The translations under genes and the position numbers were made by a program. Of a stretch of 64,000 nt of DNA, positions 1-14,715 are shown one piece after another. Within the stretch, counting starts at the first letter, position 1. Each line of letters starts with the position of its first letter. The notes under the pieces are model-generated. The model ran no database searches. It was not told where the DNA came from and was given only the letters and a program-made list of their open reading frames with translations. Source of the stretch: Nemania diffusa (taxonomy: Eukaryota > Ascomycota > Sordariomycetes > Xylariales > Xylariaceae). The stretch covers positions 124,001 through 188,000 of the forward strand of contig JBBPUQ010000002.1 in assembly GCA_038501195.1 (NCBI GenBank), written 5' to 3'.

Positions 1-3000
1 ACTTTTTTAATATTAATAAAAAATTTATTTTAAAACTTACTAAATTTTTTTTTTATAATTATAAAACAAATATAACAACATAAAAAAAAAGCTAAACTTT
101 GTACTACTAGTATATATAAACAAAAAAACTATAATTATTTAATACGATTTATTTATAGCAAAAATTAAAATAGCAGCAAATTATAATATATATAAATAAA
201 ATATAATAATTATAGCATATTATTTAATATATATTTATTTTAATAATATATTAAATATTTTTTTATAAATATTAAAATATTATATTTAAAAAATTTATAT
301 AATAAAAAACAACAAATAAGCTATAATAATTTATTATTTATTTAGTTTATATAATAAATATAATAAACAAAATAAATAAAATAAACAAAATAAACTAAAA
401 AAACAAAGCGGAAATATTAAATAAAATAAAAGTAATAAAATTTTAATTGTTATTTAATAAATAAAACAGCAAAAACAAAAATAAAAACAACTATATAAAA
501 TATTAAAATAGTTCAATATTTTTTAAGTTGTTATAACACTTAATATAAACATAGTAATAATAAAAAAAACTTAATAGTAATAAAAAAAACTTTTTAATAG
601 TAAAAATAATTGTATTAAAATATAAAACAACTTAAAAACTGCTTTTAATTTATATAAAAAATACATTAACTTTTTTTTTATTAAACAAAGCAATAAATTT
701 ATTTTAAAATAAATTATATTATATTTAATATAATATAATATTTAATTTATTTTTAAAGCTATATTATATTATATTATAAAATATAATATAACTTTTAATA
801 TAGTTATAACATTAATAAATAGTTTTATTATTTTATAAAAAGTTTTGTTTGTTAATATATAAAATTTAATATAATTATATAGTTATATAATTAAAAAAAA
901 AGTTAACTATATTTAAAGTTTATTTATTTTTAAAAAATAATTTAATAGTTTATTATTTTAATAGTTATAAAATATACTGTTGTTTTATTTTTTAAAACTG
1001 CAGTAATTAAGTAGTATTTTTTTTTTTTATAAAATAAATTTTATATTTATATTATTATATTTTTATATTTATTTAACTGTTTTTTTTTTTCTGTTTTTAA
1101 TATATTTTATTATAAAATAAAAAGTTAATAAAATTAATATTTAAATATTTATAATATTTAAATATTTATTATATTTTATTTTTTATTTGTTTGTTTTTTA
1201 TTAATTTTAATTAAAAATAAAACATTTTTATTGTTAATATTTTTATATTTATAATATATAAACATTTATTATATTTTGCTTTTTATTTATTTTATTATTA
1301 TTAGTTTTTTTTTAAAATAAAAACTATATATTATTAAATTATTATATATTTACAAATGTTTTTTCTTTATTTTTTTTTTTTTTATTTTTTTTACATTTTG
1401 TTTTTTTTTGTTAAAATATTTATATTATTAACAATATTTTATTAAATATATATTTAATCGCTCAATTTAAAAAAGTTTTTATTTTTAAATAAAGTTTGTT
1501 AATATTTATTTAATATTATAAACTATTTTTATATTTTATTATAGCTATTTATTTATTAATTTTAATTAAAGTTTTTGTTTTTAAATATATTTATTAACAA
1601 TTATATTTAAACTATATAATATTTATTTAAACTTATTTAATTATTTGTTTTTATTTATAATTTTTAGTTACATATAGCTTTACTACTGCTTTATTAATTT
1701 ATAAAAAAAACTATATACTGTTTTTTAAATAATTATATTAATTAAAAAAGCAGTTATTTATATAAATAAAAACAAAATAAATAATAAAAAAAAACTTGTT
1801 ATATTATATTATTACTATAAATTTATTTATTATAGTTTTTATAACTATTTTAAACTATAGTATAAAATTAAATATTAACTTTTAAATTATTAAATTTAGC
1901 AAATTATATAATATTTATATATACTATTAAAAAATATAGCTATTATTAATATAAACTATATTATTTAAATTTTTTAATACTAGTAAAAAACTTGCTATAG
2001 ATTTTACAAAATTATACTTTTGTAAATATTAAATAAAACTAATTAAATTAATAAAAAACTAAACTTTTTTTTATAAAAGTATAAAAACAAAAAAACTATT
2101 ATTATATAATATAGTTTAACAGTTAAAAAACTTAATATAATAACAACTTATAATATATATAAACAAAATATAGTAGTAATAATATATTATATAAAATATA
2201 GTTATTTTAAAAACATATAAAATATTTTGCTATAAATATTAAAATATTATATTTAAAAGTTTAAAAATATAAACAATAATAAACAAGCAATAATATTTTG
2301 TTATAAAAAATATTTAAGTAATAAATATAGTAAATATAGCAAAAACTATATAAACAAAAAAATTTAAATCGTTTTATAATAAATTAAACAATAAAAACAA
2401 CAATAAAAACAACTATATAAAAAACTAAATTAATTTAATGTTATTTAAATTGTTACAATAGTTAATACAAGTTTAATAATAATAAAAAAAACTTTTTAAT
2501 AATAAAAATTGTTTATATTTAAAAAAAAAAAAACATAAAAGTTTATTTTAATTTATACTTAAATTAATTTAGCTTTAGTTTTATTAAACAAAAAAATAAA
2601 CTTAACTAAAAAAAAATAATATTATATTTATTATAATATAATATTTAATTTATTTTTTAAAACTATATTATATTATACTATATAATATAATATAACTTTT
2701 AATATAATTATATAATTATAAAACAGTTTATTTTATTTTTATAAGTTTTAATATAATTTTATAATTATAAAATTATAAAATAAATTATTTATATATAAAG
2801 CTTATTAGTTTTTAAAATATAATTAATACTTTTATTACTATTGTTATAATATATATTTTTTTTAGCTTTTTAAAGTTTTAATAACTAGCTATTAATTTTT
2901 TTTTTTTTATAGTATAAGTTTTATTTTTATATTATTATAGTTTTATATTTATATAATTGTTTTATTTTTTTTTTTTTTTAAATAGCTTATATTAAATTAA

Positions 3001-4800
3001 AATATTTATTTTAATTAATATTTTTATATTTATTATATTTAATTATTGCTTATATTTTATTTTTTATTTATTTTTTATTAAGTTTTGTTTAAAAACAAAA
3101 TTTTAATAAATTGGTTAATTTTTTTTTATAAAATCTACTTCTTTTATTTTTTTTACAACTTTTTTTCTTTAAAATTAATAAATTTTAACTAAATAAGTTT
3201 TTAATTTTTATATTTAAAAAAGTTTTTGTTTTTAAGTAATTTTTATTAACATTTATTTAATAATTACTATTAATTTATATATATAGTTATAGCTATTTGC
3301 TACTTTTTAAATTTTTATTTTTAAAAAGCAAATAAATTTTAAATTTTTAAATTTAAAAAAGTTTTTGTTTTTAAGCAACTTTTATTAATATTTATTTAGC
3401 AATTATTATTAATTTATATTTATAGTTGCAACTATTTACTACTTTTTATATTTTTTTTTTTAAAAAGCAAATATTAAAAATTACAAATAAATTAAATAAT
3501 ATCAGCTTTTATATATATTAAAACATTTAACTTTTCTATTTTTTTTTAAAAATTTTTAAATTACAAAGTTTTTCTATTACTTTATTACACTATAAAAAAA
3601 AACTACATATTATAGTTATAATAACTTTATTAGTTTAAAAATTTTTTTTTTATATAAGTTTAATTAAAATATTTACTACAATATAAATAGTTTTATAATA
3701 TTATTTATATAAATTTATTTATATAAACTTTTATAACTATTTATTAAAAAATAATATAAATAATTAACTTTTAATTTTATAAATTGTTTAAATTATATAA
3801 TATTATAACTATACTTAAAAAATATAAACTGCAATATTATATAAACTAGTTTTTTTTTTATTTTTTGTTTTTAAAAAAGTTGTATTAATAAATTAAATAA
3901 TAAATAGTTTTACTGTTTAATTTATATATTTTAAATTTTAAATCATTTTTAAACAACTAATATTAAAAACTACTAAATTATTTTTTTATAAATATATTTA
4001 AAAAATATTTAAATATTATAAATATATAACTCTTTATTAGTAAAATATAAAAAGAAAACATTAATAATTTTATAATATAATATAAAAATAAAAAGATTTA
4101 TTTAAAGTAACAAGTTTAATATTATAAATAATAATAAAATTGTAATAATATATTATATAATATATTATTTCTTTTGTTTTATATTTAATACTTTAGCTTA
4201 AATAATAAACTATTGTTTTATTAAGCTTTAAAATATTAATAATAATTAATAAGCACTATTAATTTGTTTTTATTTTATTTAAATTAATATAACAGTTAAA
4301 AATATTAATATAATTAAAAATAAAAAAGTTTAGTTTATATTTTTATATATAATAAAATAACAAAAATAAAAACAAAAACAATTATAATAAAAATTAAAAT
4401 AATTCAATATTGCAACTTTAATATAACAACACAATACTTTTTAATAACAAAAATTACTATAACAAAAAAACTTAAACATAATAATTTACTTAAATAGTTT
4501 AATTTATATATAAATTTAGTTAGTTTAGTTTTTATTAAATAAAATAGCATAAATATTAAATTTAATTAAGTTAATATTATATTTATTATAATAACTATTT
4601 TAATATTTTGTTAAAAAATATATTATTTTATATTAAATAATATAATATAACTTTTAAAATAATTATATAGTTAAAAAACAAGTTCGATATATTTTAAGTA
4701 ATTTTGTTTTTAATACATTAATTTTTTGTTTATTTTTTTTTTATATTAATTTAGCTATATTAACTATATAATATTATAACTTTATATATAATAAATAAAA
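1..4800. repeat. RIP-decayed array of about 1.93-kb units (three degenerate copies)
   Basis: The stretch is almost entirely A/T with no coding frame. Three landmarks recur in the same order. The string aaaaacaactatataaaa lies near 483 and 2405, with a diverged form near 4374. The string tataactttt preceded by an AT stutter lies near 787, 2691 and 4646. The spacing is therefore roughly 1.90-1.97 kb between neighbours. The start of the window (about 60-230) also resembles about 2045-2210, so the first unit begins outside or at the window edge. The copies differ by many transitions and indels, as expected of old RIP-mutated repeats. What the original unit was cannot be read. Confidence 0.55.
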
Positions 4801-6817
4801 TTATTAAAAAAAAATAATATAAAATATATATAAATAAAAATTAATAGCGAATTATATAATTACAAACAAAAAAATATTAATATAAAATATTTTTATTAAC
4901 TAATATATTAAAACTATTTGTTTTTTTTTTTTAGCTATTAATATTACTATTAATAAAAATATTGTTTATATTAATATTATTTAAGTTAATATTTATATCA
5001 GTTATATTATTGTTATTAATTTTATTTTATTTTATTTAATCTTTTTATATAATAAGCTTTAAAAATAATTTTTGTTATTTTTATAAATAGCAATAAATAA
5101 TAGCAAGTATTTATTTATTAACAGCTGCTAAAATTAAATAGTTTGCTATAGTACTAAAAAAATCGAACTATATAAATAAATCGATTAATAAAAAAAAAAT
5201 ATCTATAGTATAAAAATATATACTAAAATAATAAACCTAGTTTTTAAAATAAAACTAAAACTGTATATAAATATTAATAAAAGTTACTTAAAATAAATAT
5301 ATGTTTTATTATTTAAAAATAATTGAATAAAATATTATATAAATAGCTTAAATTTTAAATAAATATTATATATATAAACAACATTTTTTAAAAGTTTATA
5401 ACTATAATATATTATATAATATATTTAAATCACTTTTAATTTAAATCAAATATTAATAAATAAAATAAATATAAATATAATAAATAATAAAGTTTTATTA
5501 AATAACTAAATTATTATTATATATTATATTAATTATTGCTATAACAAATTTTTTAAAAAGTTTAAACAGCAATATATAAAACTAAATAAAAAAAACTTAA
5601 ATTTAATATAATAAAATAACTATATAAATAAAAACTTAATATATTTAAAGTTTAATATAATAAAAATATATATTTTTATATAAACTTAGTAATAGTTAAT
5701 TTAGTTATTTAATAATATATTATATAGTTTTTATTTTATATATAATTTTTTTTAATAAGTTTAAACTTTTATATATTAATAAATAAAAGTTTTAACTAAT
5801 TATAATAATGTATTTTTTAAATTATTAAATATTAAATAAATATATATTAACTAAAAATAAGCGCTGTTTTACTAAGGTTTTTTATAATACATTTTTTTTT
5901 AAAGCAATATTGTTAAACTATAATAAATATAAATAGTATATTATTTTTAAATAACATTTTATTGTTTATTAAAGATATTTTAATTTTAAATTTTTTTAGT
6001 ACTAAAAAAATTTTAATATATAATTTATATATATTTATTACTATTAAAATATAAAAGTAATTATTGTTTAAGTTTAATTATTTTTTATATAATATATTAT
6101 TAATAGTATTAATAAATAAGCTAGTTTTAATAATATAAAATTTATAAGTTTTAAAAAAGTTAAAATTATAAATATAAATAATTATTTATAATATAAGTTT
6201 AAAAGTTTTACTATATAATTTTTATACTTTATTTTAATAGTTATATAATTTTATATAGTTTTGTATTTAAATAATATGTTTTTTTTTATAATATTTTATA
6301 ATATATTTCAATACAACTATTTATTACTAATATATAATTAAAAAAAAAGTAAATATATTTAAACTAAAACTATATTTATAAAACATAGTATATATTACTT
6401 TATAATATTATTAAATAGCTATATTATATTATATTTATAAACTATATTTTCAAAGTTAAAACTATAAGCTTTTTTTTTTTGCTTATTTTTTATACAGTAG
6501 TTAAACTTTGTTTTTTATATTTAAAATTATAAAAAAAATATATCGCTTTTATATATAAGTTAAAAAAGTTTAATAAATAATTAGTTTATATATAAATACT
6601 TTAAATATGAATTAATTTAAAATTATTTGTAAAAAAATACAGTATTAAATAAAACAAATATAATAAATTTTTTAATAAACTTAATAAATTAAATAATATA
6701 TATAAACAAAAAAGTATTAAAATAATATATTAAAACAACAAAAAATAAGTTATATATAATATAGTTTATAAATAAAAAAAGTCATATTATTTGTAATAAT
6801 AAAAACTAGTTTAAATC
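4801..6817. other. A/T-rich gene-free stretch
   Basis: Nearly pure A/T sequence, with no open frame of note, no RNA gene and no repeat that I could pair with confidence elsewhere in the window. It is probably more decayed transposon sequence. Confidence 0.6.
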
Positions 6818-9800
6818 AACAGCTATAAAATATAACTATAAAATATAGCACTTGTAGCAAATGCTATAATAAAATGTAATATTTTATACTAAAGCTTTTA
6901 ATATACTGTATAATTGTTTTTTTTAGCTATAAAAAACTTAAAAAAAGCACTTAATATTTATAAATTATTTATATATAAATATATTTGCTTAAATTTAATA
7001 AAATATTTTTATAAAATCAAAACTAAAAACAAGCAATTTAAATTAAAATATATTAAATAAAATTAAATATTTATTAAATATATAAAAGTACTGCTTATAT
7101 ATATTATATATTTTAATTTAATATAGTATAAATATAATTAATTATAAATTAGCTAGCTTTTTAATTAAGTGTAAAAAGCTAATATTTTTAATTAAGTTTT
7201 AAAAATAACAGTATAAAACAAATTTTTTAAAAACATTATTATTTTTATAAACTATATAGTTTAAACAGTTAAATTTATATAATAATATAAACAATAGTTT
7301 AGTTATATAAATTTTATTTTTAAATTTAATTATATATAATAAGTTTTATAAACTAAAGTTTATTTAAATAATATTTAAATTAATTAAATTAAAGTTTATA
7401 ACAAATATATATTTATAATAAAACTTTAATATAACTGCTTTTGAAATATTATTAGCAGTTATATTTTTTATGTTATATTTTTATATAAAAAAAATAAAAC
7501 TTAAAAAATAGTTTAATTTATATTTATTATATAACTTTTTTAAATATTACTAAAAATTACTAATATATTTATATAAAATATAATATTATATATAAATATA
7601 AATATTAATATTTTTAGTTTTAATTTTAGTTTAAAAATTATTAGTTTTAATTTTTATTTATATAAATGTTATAAAATATTAGTTAATAATAATAATTAAA
7701 CAAAAATAATTAAGTATTAATAATATATAGTTGTTTATAAAAAATATTTATATATTAAAAAAAATATATATAGTATAATATTTTAATATAAAAATAAAAT
7801 ATAGAAATATTAAATATATAGTATTAAATTTATTTAAATTAAATATTTTAAATTTAATATTATATATTATATAAAATATAATTAATTAAAAAATATAATA
7901 TATATTTTATAATATTAAACTAAAAAAAAGTAATATATAAAATAAATAAAAAATATAATTAAATAAAACATTAAAAAATTAAAACTAAATAATATAGTTG
8001 TTAATATTATATATTTGTATAATTAATAACTGTTGTTATATTTTAAATAAACATTTTTTAATAAATTAAAACAATAGTTTAAACTTTTAATTATTAAATA
8101 ATAGTTATTAATATAATATTTTTAAATTTTATAACTACAAATATAATATAGTTACATTTTATATATTTTTTATAAAAAGTGTTTTATTATAAATACTAGA
8201 ATTTTTATTTGTTATATAATTTGCTATTTCAATTAAAATATTACTACTTTTATATTAGTTTTTTTTTATAAATATTAATTAAATATAAAAATAACTATAA
8301 ATATATAAATATATATTAGTTAAATTAGCAGTTTTATATAGTAATAATAGTTAAAATATATAGTTAAAAAGTTGTATAACTATATAATATAACATAATTA
8401 AATTAAAAAAAAAAATTAAAAAATAAAAACTGTTTAAATAAATCAAACTTATTTTTTAACTATTATATTTATAATATATTATTAAATAAATAAAAAATAA
8501 AACTTTATATTATAAATTTTATTATTTTAAATTTTTGTATAAATAATTTATTGTTAATATTATATTAAAAAATAAAATATATTATAGTTATAAACTAAGT
8601 TATATATTTTATTAATTTAAAGTTATATTTTATTAAAGTTATATTTAATAAAATAAAAAAATCACTATTAAAGCTATAAATATTAAAAAAGTTTTTATAA
8701 CTTAATAATAAATAAAATATATAAAATAGCTTTATAAATAGCAGTAGCTAAATTTAATATAATAAAATAAAATAAATAAACAAAAAAAAAAGTTGCTTTA
8801 AAAAAAAAAGTTTAAAAGTATTTAATAGTAAATAAATATTATTATATAGCATTATTAATATAAAATAAAGTTTATAATTAGTTTAAATTAAAAACATTTA
8901 TATTAAAACTTAATTCATTAATTTTAGTATTAAAAAAAAAAGTATTTTTAAACAAATTAATAAATTTTTAATTAATATTGTTTTTGTTGTTATTTAATTA
9001 ACTATTGTTAAAAATATATTAAAAAAAGTTATTATTATTAATAAAGCTTAAATTGTTAATATTTTTAAAACAAAAGCTATTATTTATATTTTAAACTAAT
9101 ATATTTATTTTATTAAACAGTTTTTATAGTTTTAAATTTTATATAACTTTAAAAATAAAAATAATAAAACTAATAAAATAAAAAAAAGTTATATTATTAA
9201 AAATAAAAAGTAAAATTGAAATATTAACTTTATTTTACAAAAAATTAATTTAAAAATTAATAAACTATATTAATAACTTTATATTATTTAATAATAAAAA
9301 TAAATAAAACTAGCTAATAATAAATTTAATTATATATTAATAATATAACTAAATAATAAAATCGAAAAAAAACAAAGTTAATAATAAAAAATAAAATAAA
9401 AATTGTTATAATATTAAAAAAAATTAAAATAAATAAAAAAATATATAGATTTAATTGTTTAATTATAAAGCTTTATATTATTTTATAACTAATTGTTATT
9501 ATTATATTTTATTTTTTTTATTATAGCTATATTTAGTATTAAAAAAAAGCATTATATTTAAAAAAAATAAATTATAATTATACTAAGTAGTACTAAAATA
9601 TATTAAAATAAAACTAAAATAAATTAAATATTTTTAAATTTATAATATAATTATATAGTTATAATATATTTTTAAAAAATGTTTAATTTAATAATATAAA
9701 ATGTTTATATATAAAATTTAATTATATAAATATATAAATAAAATAGTATTAAAAATAAAACTTTAAAAATAATATAAAACTTATTTTTTATTAAATATAT

Positions 9801-10705
9801 AAAAAAAAATAAATAAAAAATGTTTAATTTAATAATATAAAATATTTATATATAAATTTTAATTATATAAATATATAAATAAAACAATATTAAAAATAAA
9901 ACTTTAAAAATAATATAAAATTTATTTTTTATTAAATACATTAAAAAAAGTAAATAAAAAAAAAAAATAATAATATATTATTTAATATTTTTATTAAATA
10001 TATTAAAAAAATAAATAAAAAGCAGAAATAATAATATATTATTTAATGTTTTTATTAAATATATTAAAAAAAATAAATAAAAAGTAAAAATAGTAATATA
10101 TTATTTAATATTTTTATTAAATATATTAAAAAAAGTAAATAAAAAATAAAAATAGCAATATATTATCTAATGTTTTTATTAAATATATTAAAAAAAGTAA
10201 ATAAAAAGCAGAAATAGCAATATATTATTTAATATTTTTATTAAATATATTAAAAAAAGTAAATAAAAAGCAAAAATAGCAATATATTACTTGATATTTT
10301 TATTAAATACATTAAAAAAAATAAATAAAAAATAAAAATAATAATATATTATTTAATGTTTTTATTAAGTATATTAAAAAAAATAAATAAAAAGTAGAAA
10401 TAATAATACATTATTTAATATTTTTATTAAATATATTAAAAAAAGTAAATAAAAAGTAAAAATAGCAATATATTATTTAATGTTTTTATTAAATATATTA
10501 AAAAAAATAGATAAAAAGCAAAAATAACAATATATTATTTAATGTTTTTATTAAATATATTAAAAAAAGTAAATAAAAAACAAAAATAGCAATATATTAT
10601 TTAATGTTTTAATTGAATGTTTTGATTTATAATATAAAAGTTAAAAATTATTTTTTTAAATCAAAATAATATTTTGCTATATATTTTAACTTACAAGTAA
10701 ATAAA
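6818..10705. repeat. Long tandem repeat unit, copy A (RIP-mutated)
   Basis: From agctataaaatataactata at 6821 onward the sequence aligns with the segment starting at 10713 (offset 3892). They share a continuous series of landmarks down to the closing segment ...taac ttacaagtaa at about 10687-10700. That segment matches 14147-14160 of copy B (offset 3460). The fall in offset equals seven fewer 62-bp minisatellite units in copy B. Most differences between the copies are C/T and G/A transitions on both strands, the signature of RIP. No coding function survives. Confidence 0.75.
9970..10620. repeat. 62-bp minisatellite, about 11 units (copy A)
   Basis: The core tatattatttaat followed by tttttattaaa and a poly-A stretch recurs with an exact 62-bp period (for example at 10035, 10097 and 10159). 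The first core is near 9973 and the last near 10593, giving about 11 units. It sits at the end of the long repeat unit and is the main length difference between copies A and B. Confidence 0.85.
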
Positions 10706-13700
10706 ATATTAATAGCTATAAAATATAACTATAAAATATAACATTTATAATAAATACTATAATAAAATATAATATTTTATATTAAAATTTTTAATATATT
10801 ATATAGTTGTTTTTTTTAACTATAAAAAACTTAAAAAAAATATTTAATATTTATAAATTATTTATATATAAATATATTTGTTTAAATTTAATAAAATATT
10901 TTTATAAAATCAAAACTAAAAATAAATAGCTCAAATTAAAATATATTAAATAAAGTTAAATATTTATTAAATATATAAAAATATTATTTATATATATTAT
11001 ATATTTTAACTTAATATAATATAAATATAATTAATTATAAATTAGTTAATTTTTTAATTAAGTTTAAAAAGCTAATATTTTTAAATAAGTTTTAAAAATA
11101 ATAATATAAAGTAAATTTTTTAAAAATATTATCGCTTTTATAAACTATATAATTTAAATAATTAAATTTATATAGTAATATAAACAATAGTTTAATTATA
11201 TAAACTTTATTTTTAAATTTAATTATATATAATAAGTTTTAAAAACTAAAGTTTATTTAAATAATATTTAAGTTAATTAAATTAAAATTTATAACAAATA
11301 TATATTTGTAATAAAACTTTAATATAGCTACTTTTAAAATATTATTAACAGTTATATCTTTAATATTATATTTCTATATAAAAAAAATAAAACTTAAAAA
11401 ATAACTTAATTTATATTTGTTATATAATCTTTTTAAATATTACTAAAAACTGCTAATATATTTATATAAAATATAATACTATATATAAATATAAATATTA
11501 ATATTTTTAATTTTAACTTTAGTTTAAAAATTATTAGTTTTAGCTTTTATTTATACAAACATTATAAAATATTAGTTAATAATAATAGTTAAACAAAAAT
11601 AATTAAACACTAATAATATATAATTGTTTACAAAAAATATTTATATATTAAAAAAAATATATATAATATAGTATTTTAATATAAAAATAAAATGCAAAAA
11701 TATTAAATATATAGTATTAAATCTATTTAAATTAAATATTTTAAACTTAATATTATATATTATATAAAATATAATCGATTAAAAAATATAATATATATTT
11801 TATAATATTAAACTAAAAAAAAATAATATATAAAATAAATAAAAAATATAATTAAATAAAGCACTAAAAAACTAAAATTAAATAATATAGCTATTAATAT
11901 TATATATTTATATAATTAATAGCTATTGCTATATTTTAAATAAATATTTTTTAATAAATTAAAATAATAATTTAAGCTTTTAATTATTAAATAATAATTA
12001 TTGATATAATATTTTTAAATTTTATAACTGTAAATATAATATAGTTATATTTTATATATTTTTTTTAAAAAATATTTTATTATAAATATTAAAATTTTTA
12101 TTTATTATATAATTTGATATTTTAATTAAAATATTGCTATTTTTATATTAGTTTTTTTTTATAAATATTAATTAAATATAAAAATAGTTATAAATATATA
12201 AATATATATTAGCTAAATTAGTAGTTTTATATAATAATAACAGTTAAAATATATAGTTAAAAAGTTATATAGCTATATAATATAACATAATTAAATTAAA
12301 AAAAAAAATTAAAAAAAAAAATTATTTAAATAAATCAAACTTATTTTTTAACTATTATATTTATAATATATTATTAAATAAATAAAAAATAAAACTTTAT
12401 ATTATAAATTTTATTATTTTAAACTTTTATATAAATAATTTATTATTAATATTATATTAAAAAATAAAATATATTATAATTGCAAACTAAATTGTATATT
12501 TTATTAATTTAAAACTATATTTTATTAAAGTTATATTTAATAAAGTAAAAAAATTGCTATTAAAATTATAAATATTAAAAAAAATTTTATAACTTAATAA
12601 TAAATAAAATATATAAAATAACTTTGTAAATAGTAGTAGCTAGGTTTAATATAATAAAATAAAATAAACAAACAAAAAAAAAAGTTATTTTAAAAAAAAA
12701 AGTTTAAAAATATTCAATAATAAATAAATATTATTATATAATATTGTTAATATAAAATAAAGCTTATAATTGATTTAAATTAAAAATATTTATATTAAAG
12801 CTTAGTTAATTAGTTTTAATATTAAAAAAAAATATATTTTTAAATAAATCGATATATTTTTAATTAATACTATTTTTATTGTTATTTAATTAACTGCTAT
12901 TAAAAATATATTAAAAAAAGTTATTATTATTAATAAAGCTTAAATTGTTAATATTTTTAAAACAAAAACTATTATTTATATTTTAAGCTAATATATTTAT
13001 TTTATTAAATAGTTTTTATAGTTTTAAATTTTATATAATTTGAAAAATAGAAATAATAAAACTAATAAAATAAAAAAAAGTTATACTATTAAAAATAAAA
13101 AAAAAAATTATAATATTAACTTTATTTTATAAAAAGTTAATTTAAAAATTAATAAATTATATTAATAATTTTATATTATTTAATAATAAAAATAAATAAT
13201 ATTAGCTAATAATAAATCTAGTTATATATTAATAATATAACTTAATAATAAAATCAAAAAAAAACAAAATTAATAACAAAAAATAAAATAAAAATTATTA
13301 TAAAATTAAAAAAGATTAAAATAAATAAAAAAATATATAAATTTAATTATTTAATTATAAAATTTTATATTATTTTATAACTAATTATTACTATTATATT
13401 TTATTTTTTTTATTATAATTATATTTAGTATTAAAAAAAAACATTATATTTAAAAAAAATAACTTATAATTATATTAAATAGTATTAAAATATATTAAAA
13501 TAAAATTAAAATAAACTAAATATTTTTAAATTTATAATATAATTATATAATTATAATATATTTTTAAAAAATATTTAATTTAATAATATAAAATATTTAT
13601 ATATAAAATTTAATTATATAAATATATAAATAAAACAGCATTAAAAACAAAACTTCAAAAATAATATAAAACTTATTTTTTATTAAATATATAAAAAAAA

Positions 13701-14168
13701 GTAAATAAAAAATATTTAATTTAATAATATAAAATATTTATATATAAATTTTAATTATATAAATATATAAATAAAACAATATTAAAAACAAAACTTTAAA
13801 AATAATATAAAACTTATTTCTTATTAAATATATTAAAAAAAATAAATAAAAAGTAAAAAAAATAATATATTATTTAATATTTTTATTAAATATATTAAAA
13901 AAAAATAAATAAAAAGCAAAAATAGCAATATATTATTTAATGTTTTTATTAAATATATTAAAAAAAGTAAATAAAAAACAAAAATAGTAATATATTATTT
14001 AATATTTTTATTAAATATATTAAAAAAAGTAAATAAAAAGTAGAAATAGCAATACATTATTTAATGTTTTAATTAGGTGTTTTAATTTATAATATAAAAA
14101 TTAAAAATTATTTCTTTAAATTAAAATAATATTTTATTATACACCTTAACCCGCAAGCGGGTAAAATA
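10706..14168. repeat. Long tandem repeat unit, copy B (RIP-mutated)
   Basis: Head-to-tail second copy of the 6818-10705 unit. It is shorter because its terminal minisatellite has about 4 units instead of 11. Its right end is much less mutated: where copy A reads ttacaagtaa, copy B reads ccgcaagcggg (14151-14161), showing that the original contained C and G that were lost in copy A. This end marks the boundary of the duplicated, RIP-exposed unit. The left start of copy A and the junction of the two copies fit a simple tandem duplication. The source element is not identifiable. Confidence 0.75.
13860..14075. repeat. 62-bp minisatellite, about 4 units (copy B)
   Basis: Same 62-bp period and core as in copy A. 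Cores run from about 13866 to 14053. Variation in copy number between the two long units shows that the minisatellite changed by slippage or recombination after, or during, the long duplication. Confidence 0.8.
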
Positions 14169-14715
14169 AAGAGATTTAACTTATATTTTCTAATATTGTA
14201 AACCTAGGTAAAAAAAGCCTATTAAAATATAAGTGTTAAGTTTAACTTACTATAATAAATAATAAATATATAATAAACTATAATAAATAATAAATATATA
14301 ATAAACTATAATAAATAATAAATAGAAAATAAATTATAATAAATAATAAATATATAATAAACTATAATAAATAATAAATATAAAATAAACTATAATAAAT
14401 AATAAATATAAAATAAACTATAATAAATAATAAATATAAAAAAAACAATTGTTGAATTTTTTGCTACTTTATCAAAGTGTTAAAAAATACACTAGTTCAA
14501 AAAAAAGTTTAACTTACTATAAAAAATAATAAATATAAAATAAATTATAAATATAAAAAAAACAACAATTAAATTCTTAGTGCTAAAAAACACACTAGTT
14601 TTAAAAGAGGTTTAACACTTTATTAAAGTGCTAAAAAATACACTAGTTTTAAAAAAAGTTTAACTTATATTTTCTAATACTGTAAACTAAAGTAAAAAAA
14701 GCCTATTAAATTATT
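14169..14715. repeat. Less-mutated hinge with nested short direct repeats
   Basis: A 52-bp sequence beginning tttaacttatattttctaat occurs at 14175-14226 and again at 14659-14710 with only a few differences, all compatible with C/T changes. Between them lie about seven units of a 28-bp repeat (core actataataaataataaata, about 14245-14445) and repeated short segments ending in acactagttttaaaaaaagtttaactta. No protein frame is present. The 52-bp pair may be the ends of a small non-autonomous element. That is inference. Confidence 0.6.

Noticed and set aside
9970..10620. Regular repeats resembling a CRISPR array
   Set aside because: Units are directly adjacent 62-bp tandem repeats without unique spacers, in a eukaryotic A/T block.
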